Shown here: positions 6,904-11,102 of the stretch, piece by piece
Layout: the number at the start of each line of letters is the position of its first letter
Position numbering within the stretch: the first letter of the stretch is position 1
From: an uncultured Chromatiales bacterium
GTDB taxonomy: Bacteria > Pseudomonadota > Gammaproteobacteria > Steroidobacterales > GCA-2729495
Direction: 5' to 3'
Length of the DNA stretch: 11,102 bases
Assembly (NCBI GenBank): GCA_913058165.1
Contig: CAJXQV010000020.1
Span: 1 to 11,102, forward strand
Made by a program: the position numbers and the translations under genes
Notes under the pieces: model-generated
What the model saw: the letters and a program-made list of their open reading frames with translations, nothing else
Databases searched by the model: none
Told to the model about the DNA's origin: nothing

Positions 6904-8295
6904 ATGGGTCCGTATATGACAGGCACAGCCGCTAGTTCCAAGGCCATTATGGCTCTACTGTTTGTCGGTGTGTTGATGGGCGCGCTCGACCTCGCCATCA
7001 TCGGGCCGGCACTGCCTGCAATCCAAACCGAGTTTGGTTTGGATAACCGCGAACTGTCCTGGCTGTTCAATATCTATGTCCTGGCTCAACTCATTGGCAC
7101 GCCGCTGCTGGCAAAACTATCCGACCGCCATGGCCGACGTCTCATCTATGTGCTTTGTGTGTCGGGCTTCGGGATTGGCTCACTAATGCTGGTGCTTGCG
7201 GGTAACCAGGAAACACTAATGATCGGGCGGGCCGTTCAGGGCTTCGGCGCGAGTGGCATTTTCCCCGTTGCTGCTGCCGTTATCGGCGACACCTTCCCAA
7301 AAGAAAAACAGGGCAGTGCTCTCGGTCTTATCGGTGCGGTATTTGGTCTGGCATTTCTAATCGGCCCCGTTCTCGGTGGCATACTTTTGCAATTCTCATG
7401 GCAATGGTTGTTCGTCGTCAATCTCCCGATTGCGATTGCGCTAGTAATAGGCGGCTGGAAACTGCTTCCCCAAGAAGGCAAATCGAGTGCTCTGCCGTTC
7501 GACTGGGCAGGGGGTGTTCTGCTGACGACGTTATTGCTCGGCCTCGCCATCGGCATTACCAATCTCGACACAGCTGACCTGCTGCCCAGCCTTAAAACGC
7601 TTGCTGTCTGGCCATTTCTTATCACCGGAATCGTGCTGCTGCCGATTTTCTGGAAAAATGAAAAGGCTGCCGCTGACCCCATCATCCGGCCTTCATTCTT
7701 CGCTGCAAAGCAGATCCGCTTGGTCATGATTATTGCTGCAGGTGTTGGCACTATCGAATGCGCTCAGGTATTTCTTCCCGCACTCGCCGTCGCTTCCCTC
7801 GGAGTGACAGAAAGCATTGCCGCCTGGCTGATGTTGCCGGGGGTGTTTGTAATGATGCTGGTCTCGCCACTCGCCGGGAAAGCTGTCGACAAACTTGGGG
7901 CCGGTATCATCATTCAACAGGCGATTGCATTTATCGTCGTCGGGGTAATGATTTGGGCCTTAATACCACTGAGTTTTGTCAGTTTTATTGGTGCCGGACT
8001 CATCGCCGGTATCGGCATTGCCGCACTACTCGGAGCGCCATTGCGCTACATCATCATCGAGGAATCAAGCCCAGATGACCGCGCTTCCGCACAGGGCTTA
8101 CTGAATATATTTCTAGCCATCGGTCAGCTGTCCGGCGCGGCTATTGTCGGAGCAGTGGCGACTTCAAAAGGCGGGGGTACTGCTGGCTACCAAGCATCAT
8201 TTCTAGTGCTTGGCGTACTTGCTGCAGTAATTTTTCTGTTCTCTCTAGGCTTAAAACACAACAAGCCAAAAGTACCGGAAGCATCATCTATTTAG
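6904..8295 (+). CDS. MFS transporter, 14-helix (DHA2-like)
   Basis: This is a major facilitator superfamily inner-membrane transporter of 463 residues. I count 14 hydrophobic segments, the topology of the DHA2 (EmrB/QacA) drug:H+ antiporters. Motif A is at 65-79 (GTPLLAKLSDRHGRR), motif B at 109-117 with R110, and the antiporter-type motif C GLAFLIGPVLGG at 148-159. Helix 1 carries D29 in GALDLAIIGPALP, the position of the DHA2 motif-D1 acid. An export role is the usual inference for motif C proteins; the substrate is not readable. ATG 6904 is used here; ATG 6916 is almost equally likely, as neither has a clear Shine-Dalgarno site. It starts 30 nt after the TRAP large subunit, with a weak 6-bp hairpin between, so it may be the last gene of the trkA operon or be separately expressed. 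It converges on the ABC ATPase gene 42 nt away. Confidence 0.9.
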   Translation: MGPYMTGTAASSKAIMALLFVGVLMGALDLAIIGPALPAIQTEFGLDNRELSWLFNIYVLAQLIGTPLLAKLSDRHGRRLIYVLCVSGFGIGSLMLVLAGNQETLMIGRAVQGFGASGIFPVAAAVIGDTFPKEKQGSALGLIGAVFGLAFLIGPVLGGILLQFSWQWLFVVNLPIAIALVIGGWKLLPQEGKSSALPFDWAGGVLLTTLLLGLAIGITNLDTADLLPSLKTLAVWPFLITGIVLLPIFWKNEKAAADPIIRPSFFAAKQIRLVMIIAAGVGTIECAQVFLPALAVASLGVTESIAAWLMLPGVFVMMLVSPLAGKAVDKLGAGIIIQQAIAFIVVGVMIWALIPLSFVSFIGAGLIAGIGIAALLGAPLRYIIIEESSPDDRASAQGLLNIFLAIGQLSGAAIVGAVATSKGGGTAGYQASFLVLGVLAAVIFLFSLGLKHNKPKVPEASSI

Positions 8296-8337
8296 GCGAT
8301 GCCCACAGATGGGGCGAGCCAAATGATTAATAAACAG

Positions 8338-9321
8338 TTAATTACCAAGCGGATAATGACAAGTAAAGTGTCGCTGATGACCGCCACTTTGAAGGGTTGT
8401 TTGCTGCGGCTCAGTTGTTTGGCATTTTGCTTGGGCCGCGGGGCAGCGAGGGTGAAACGCACAACCGGATGGTGGTGAGATTGGCGATGGCACATCGCCA
8501 GCCAGAATGATTCGCTTTGCGCCGGCAGCCGGGTAAGGAGCAGGCACCGCCGATAACAACGCCTGGGTATAAGGGTGCTTAGGGCTTGCGTACAAGCTAC
8601 TAACTGCGGCCTGCTCAACAATGCGGCCCAGATACATAACCGCCACCACATCACTAATGTGCTGAATCACCGCCAGGTCGTGCGAGATAAAAACAAATGA
8701 CACGCCCAATTGCAGCTGTAAGTCTTTAATAAGGTTTAACACCTGAGACTGCACCGAGACATCCAGCGCCGACACCGGTTCATCGGCAACGATGAACTTA
8801 GGGTTCAGCGCCAACGCACGGGCAATACCAATTCGCTGTCTCTGCCCGCCTGAAAACTCATGCGGATAACGATTCAAAACCGCCGCGCGTAAGCCGACCA
8901 ATTCGATCAATTCTTCAACCCGCTTGCGCCGCTCCAGCGAGGTGCCTATGCCATGAACATCCAATGGCTCGCGAATAGTCTGCGCAACAGTTCGACGAGG
9001 GCTTAAGGACGCGAACGGGTCCTGAAAGATCATCTGCATATCGCGTCGTTGTGCCTTGAGCTCGGCGCGGTTCATTTGCAGTATGTCGCGGCCTTCAAAA
9101 AACACCTGCCCTGAATTGGGTTCCTGCAAGCGCAACAGCGCCCGGCCCAAGGTTGATTTGCCGCAGCCACTTTCGCCTACCAGACCCAGAGTCTGCCCGG
9201 GCAACAGCGTAAAACTCACATCATCAACCGCTTTGAGCTGCTGCCGCATGAAGCTAAAACCGCCACCGCGCACCGGAAAGTGCTTAACCAGATTGCGCAC
9301 CTCGAGCAATGGCTTAGTCAT
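8338..9321 (-). CDS. Oligopeptide/dipeptide ABC transporter ATP-binding protein, OppF/DppF type
   Basis: This is one of two ATPase subunits that power a peptide-type importer (PepT/Opp family) from the cytoplasmic face. The 327 residues hold a complete ABC domain: Walker A GESGCGKS (49-56), Q-loop Q100 in IFQDPF, signature FSGGQRQR (156-163), Walker B FIVADE (176-181) and switch H214. The C-terminal oligopeptide-transporter domain has [15 protein letters not shown] (246-260) and four cysteines at 287, 293, 300 and 321. I chose ATG at 9321-9319, not the upstream GTG-type start at 9357. A GGAG site lies 7 nt upstream, the start overlaps the end of the partner ATPase gene by 8 nt (ATGACTAA), and the 12 extra residues do not look like family sequence. 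Opp versus Dpp, or another related substrate, cannot be decided without the binding protein. No convincing terminator is seen after the stop. Confidence 0.94.
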   Translation of the reverse strand: MTKPLLEVRNLVKHFPVRGGGFSFMRQQLKAVDDVSFTLLPGQTLGLVGESGCGKSTLGRALLRLQEPNSGQVFFEGRDILQMNRAELKAQRRDMQMIFQDPFASLSPRRTVAQTIREPLDVHGIGTSLERRKRVEELIELVGLRAAVLNRYPHEFSGGQRQRIGIARALALNPKFIVADEPVSALDVSVQSQVLNLIKDLQLQLGVSFVFISHDLAVIQHISDVVAVMYLGRIVEQAAVSSLYASPKHPYTQALLSAVPAPYPAAGAKRIILAGDVPSPISPPSGCAFHPRCPAAQAKCQTTEPQQTTLQSGGHQRHFTCHYPLGN

Positions 9322-10300
9322 GCTGCGGCTCCAACGGGTGCCAACAGGCAACCGCACCGGCTTCTGCCGAGGGCGTTAACACCGGACTGCGCTCATGGCA
9401 ATCAGCCTGCACCCTGTTGCAACGATCAGCGAAATGACAACCGTCAGGCAACGCGGCAATGTCCGGCACCATGCCTTCAATAACCGGCAGACGATCAATT
9501 TTGTGTTCGCGAATTCGCGGAATTGAGCGAATGAGCCCCTGCGTGTAAGGGTGGCGGGGAGACGCAAACAAAGGTTCTATAGGCGCGGCTTCCACCAATT
9601 CGCCGCAGTACATAACCAACGCCCGCTGGCAGGTCTGTGCCACCACACCCAAGTCATGGGTAATGAGAATGACGGCCATCTCAAACTGATGCTGCAACCG
9701 CACTATCTCATCCAGCACCTGCGCCTGGGTGGTTACATCCAGTGCCGTGGTTGGCTCATCCGCAATCAGCAGTTTGGGGCCGCAGCTGAGTGCCATAGCA
9801 ATCATCACACGCTGGCGCATTCCGCCCGACATCTCATGCGGGTATTCATCAATTCGTTTCGACGGTACCGGAATGCCCACAATGCCCAGCATTTCGATTG
9901 CCGCGTTGCGTGCCTGGCGCTTAGAGAGTGATTTATGCAGTCGCAGCACCTCGGTCATTTGATAGCCTAAGGTTAGCACGGGGTTCAGCGCAGTCATCGG
10001 CTCCTGAAAAATCATCGAAACCTCACTGCCACGAATTTTCCGCATGCCGGCTTCGTTAAGCTTCAGCAGATCATGCCCGTCCAACAGGATTTTCCCATTC
10101 ACCACCTCACCGGGTGGCGATGGCACCAAACCCAACAAAGACAGGCCTGTTACTGTCTTGCCGCAGCCGGATTCGCCCACCAACCCCACAACTTCACCGG
10201 CATTTACACTGAAGCTCACGTTATTTACTGCACGGACACGACCATTTTCCGTATCGAACTCGACGGCGAGATCACGCACCTCCAGCACTGGCCGGGTCAA
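9314..10300 (-). CDS. Oligopeptide/dipeptide ABC transporter ATP-binding protein, OppD/DppD type
   Basis: This is the second cytoplasmic ATPase of the peptide-type importer and would pair with the OppF/DppF-type subunit. In 328 residues it has Walker A GESGCGKT (42-49), Q99 in IFQEPM, signature MSGGMRQR (157-164), Walker B LLIADE (177-182), DEPTTALD and switch H215. The signature MSGGMRQR with [20 protein letters not shown] is typical of the D subunit. The C-terminal domain has [15 protein letters not shown] (247-261) and cysteines at 288, 294, 301 and 319, spaced almost as in its partner. The start is a TTG at 10300-10298. It overlaps the permease stop as TTGA and has GAGG 8 nt upstream; the next in-frame ATG is about codon 86, inside the ABC domain. 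Both overlaps point to one operon with coupled translation: permease, D, F. Confidence 0.94.
   Translation of the reverse strand: MTRPVLEVRDLAVEFDTENGRVRAVNNVSFSVNAGEVVGLVGESGCGKTVTGLSLLGLVPSPPGEVVNGKILLDGHDLLKLNEAGMRKIRGSEVSMIFQEPMTALNPVLTLGYQMTEVLRLHKSLSKRQARNAAIEMLGIVGIPVPSKRIDEYPHEMSGGMRQRVMIAMALSCGPKLLIADEPTTALDVTTQAQVLDEIVRLQHQFEMAVILITHDLGVVAQTCQRALVMYCGELVEAAPIEPLFASPRHPYTQGLIRSIPRIREHKIDRLPVIEGMVPDIAALPDGCHFADRCNRVQADCHERSPVLTPSAEAGAVACWHPLEPQHD
9329..9332 (-). promoter_or_regulatory. Ribosome binding site of the OppF/DppF-type gene
   Basis: GGAG on the minus strand lies 7 nt upstream of the ATG at 9321-9319, inside the end of the OppD/DppD-type gene. It decides the start in favour of the 327-residue product over a 339-residue one. 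Confidence 0.7.
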
Positions 10301-11052
10301 CGGACTGACCTCGGATCCAACGCATCCTGCAAAGCGTCGGAGAACATGTTGAACGCCATCACCAGGCCGAACATCAACAGAGATGCCGCAATAAAGTTAT
10401 TAAAGAAACCGGCAAGCACCTCAATCGTGCTCTCCGCAATCATCAACCCCCAGCTCATGCCATCCTGAATGCCGATACCAAGAAAGCTCAGAATAACTTC
10501 GGACTTAATTGCAGCAACAAAAGTAATGGTGGCTTGCACCAACAGAATATGAAAAGTATTGGGTAGGATATGTCGGAAAATAATAGCCAGCTCACTCAAG
10601 CCAATCGCATGTGCCGCCTCAACAAACTCAAATTCTTTCAGCTTGATAACTTCACCGCGCACCAACCGACTGGTGCCGACCCAAAAGGTCGCAATCATTG
10701 CGATATACATCGCGTAGGGACTGTCTCCCAGTGAAAAGGCTATCGCTGCCACCAACAAATAAAACGGTATCGAATCAATCACGCCCATAACCCAGAGCAC
10801 CAATTCATCGATCCAACCACCACTGAAGAATCCGGCAAATGCACCGAAGACGGCGCCGACAACTGTCGACAACACCGCAACCACCAGCCCCAATTCAAAA
10901 GCAGTTCGCGTGCTGTACAGCGCACGGGCAAAAATATCCTGCCCAATCAGGTTGGTACCGAACCAGTGCTGGGCAGACATCGGGCCCCATTTTGGACCGG
11001 TAACATCGGCCCAATCGCCTGCCCAGAAGCCCAACCACACGCCCAGCGCCAC
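10297..11052 (-). CDS. Oligopeptide/dipeptide ABC transporter permease, OppC/DppC type, 5'-truncated by the contig end
   Basis: This is an inner-membrane permease subunit of the peptide-type importer. The first full genomic codon is the GTG at 11052-11050. It is probably an internal valine, since the frame runs straight into the adapter at 11055. The 251 visible residues begin inside what should be helix 1 (VALGVWLGFW); the N-terminal tail and the start of that helix are missing, probably several tens of residues. Visible family features are HWFGTNLIGQDIFARALY (29-46, the G-T-x-x-x-G-x-D loop of C-type permeases), further helices at about 54-75, 85-108 and 112-128, and the EAA loop EAAHAIGLSELAIIFRHILP (145-164) that contacts the ATPases. 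Two C-terminal helices and the tail ALDPRSVR follow. The C-type linker loop separates it from the B-type permease. Binding protein and B-type permease genes are expected beyond the right edge. Confidence 0.92.
   Translation of the reverse strand: MALGVWLGFWAGDWADVTGPKWGPMSAQHWFGTNLIGQDIFARALYSTRTAFELGLVVAVLSTVVGAVFGAFAGFFSGGWIDELVLWVMGVIDSIPFYLLVAAIAFSLGDSPYAMYIAMIATFWVGTSRLVRGEVIKLKEFEFVEAAHAIGLSELAIIFRHILPNTFHILLVQATITFVAAIKSEVILSFLGIGIQDGMSWGLMIAESTIEVLAGFFNNFIAASLLMFGLVMAFNMFSDALQDALDPRSVR
10309..10312 (-). promoter_or_regulatory. Ribosome binding site of the OppD/DppD-type gene
   Basis: GAGG on the minus strand lies 8 nt upstream of the TTG start at 10300-10298. It lies within the last codons of the permease gene and supports the TTG as the real initiation codon. 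Confidence 0.7.
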
Positions 11053-11054
11053 AA

Positions 11055-11102
11055 CTGTCTCTTATACACATCTCCGAGCCCACGAGACAAGAGGCAATCT
11101 CG
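11055..11102. other. Untrimmed Illumina Nextera adapter, right end
   Basis: Synthetic sequence, the reverse complement of the left end plus four more bases. Bases 11055-11088 are the Read 2 transposase adapter beginning CTGTCTCTTATACACATCT. Bases 11089-11096 (AAGAGGCA) are the same i7 index in read orientation, and 11097-11102 (ATCTCG) start the P7 arm. Read on the minus strand it gives the database contaminant peptide MCIRDS. Genomic sequence ends at 11054. Confidence 0.98.

Noticed and set aside
8296..8337. Bidirectional terminator between the convergent MFS and ABC ATPase genes
   Set aside because: Only a 4-bp GCCC/GGGC stem and a 5-bp AT-rich stem (ATTAA/TTAAT) are visible, without a proper T-run. 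A terminator is expected here but not supported by the sequence.
9322..9357. Upstream start adding 12 residues to the OppF/DppF-type ATPase
   Set aside because: The ATG at 9321 has a GGAG at 7 nt and an 8-nt coupled overlap. The extra residues are just the other frame of the OppD/DppD-type gene end.
2090..11054. A new defence, secretion or biosynthetic system
   Set aside because: Every gene falls in a well-known family (helicase, Trk, TRAP, MFS, peptide ABC). No unknown ORF, repeat array, tRNA, integrase or anomalous composition is visible, so only the gene arrangement is open to interest.
1..11102. A composite transposon bounded by 44-bp terminal inverted repeats
   Set aside because: The repeats are Nextera adapter with an i7 index and P7 bases. 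There is no transposase gene between them, and the contents are ordinary chromosomal genes cut mid-frame at both ends.

Overview
The window is a contig of about 11 kb with no complete mobile element, RNA gene or CRISPR array. Bases 1-44 and 11055-11102 are not genomic. They are untrimmed Illumina Nextera (Tn5 mosaic-end, Read 2/i7 side) adapter with the same index at both ends, so the biological sequence is about 45-11054. The organism is most likely a free-living, probably marine, gammaproteobacterium. UvrD, TrkA and TrkH closely follow the E. coli proteins in length and motifs, coding is dense, and GC is moderate by eye. Nothing here fixes the genus.

Plus strand, 45-8295: the C-terminal ~640 residues of DNA helicase II (uvrD), a ~117-nt gap with a hairpin, then five tightly spaced genes: trkA, trkH, a small TRAP permease (DctQ type), a large TRAP permease (DctM type, FcbT3-like) and a 14-helix MFS transporter. 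Gaps are 48, 10, 1 and 30 nt, so co-transcription from trkA onward is plausible. The products are all membrane transport proteins: K+ uptake (TrkH channel with the TrkA gate), an organic-acid TRAP carrier without its binding protein in view, and a drug/metabolite antiporter-like protein.

Minus strand, 8338-11054: the 3' part of an oligopeptide/dipeptide-type ABC transporter operon, convergent with the first block. In transcription order these are a C-type permease (cut by the contig end), an OppD/DppD ATPase and an OppF/DppF ATPase, linked by 4-nt and 8-nt overlaps. The binding protein and first permease would lie beyond the right edge.

I found no convincing new biological system. The points worth a second look are the adapter ends and the false protein ends they create, the trkAH-TRAP-MFS array with an orphan TRAP membrane unit, the four-cysteine C-termini in both ABC ATPases, and a hairpin in the trkA leader.
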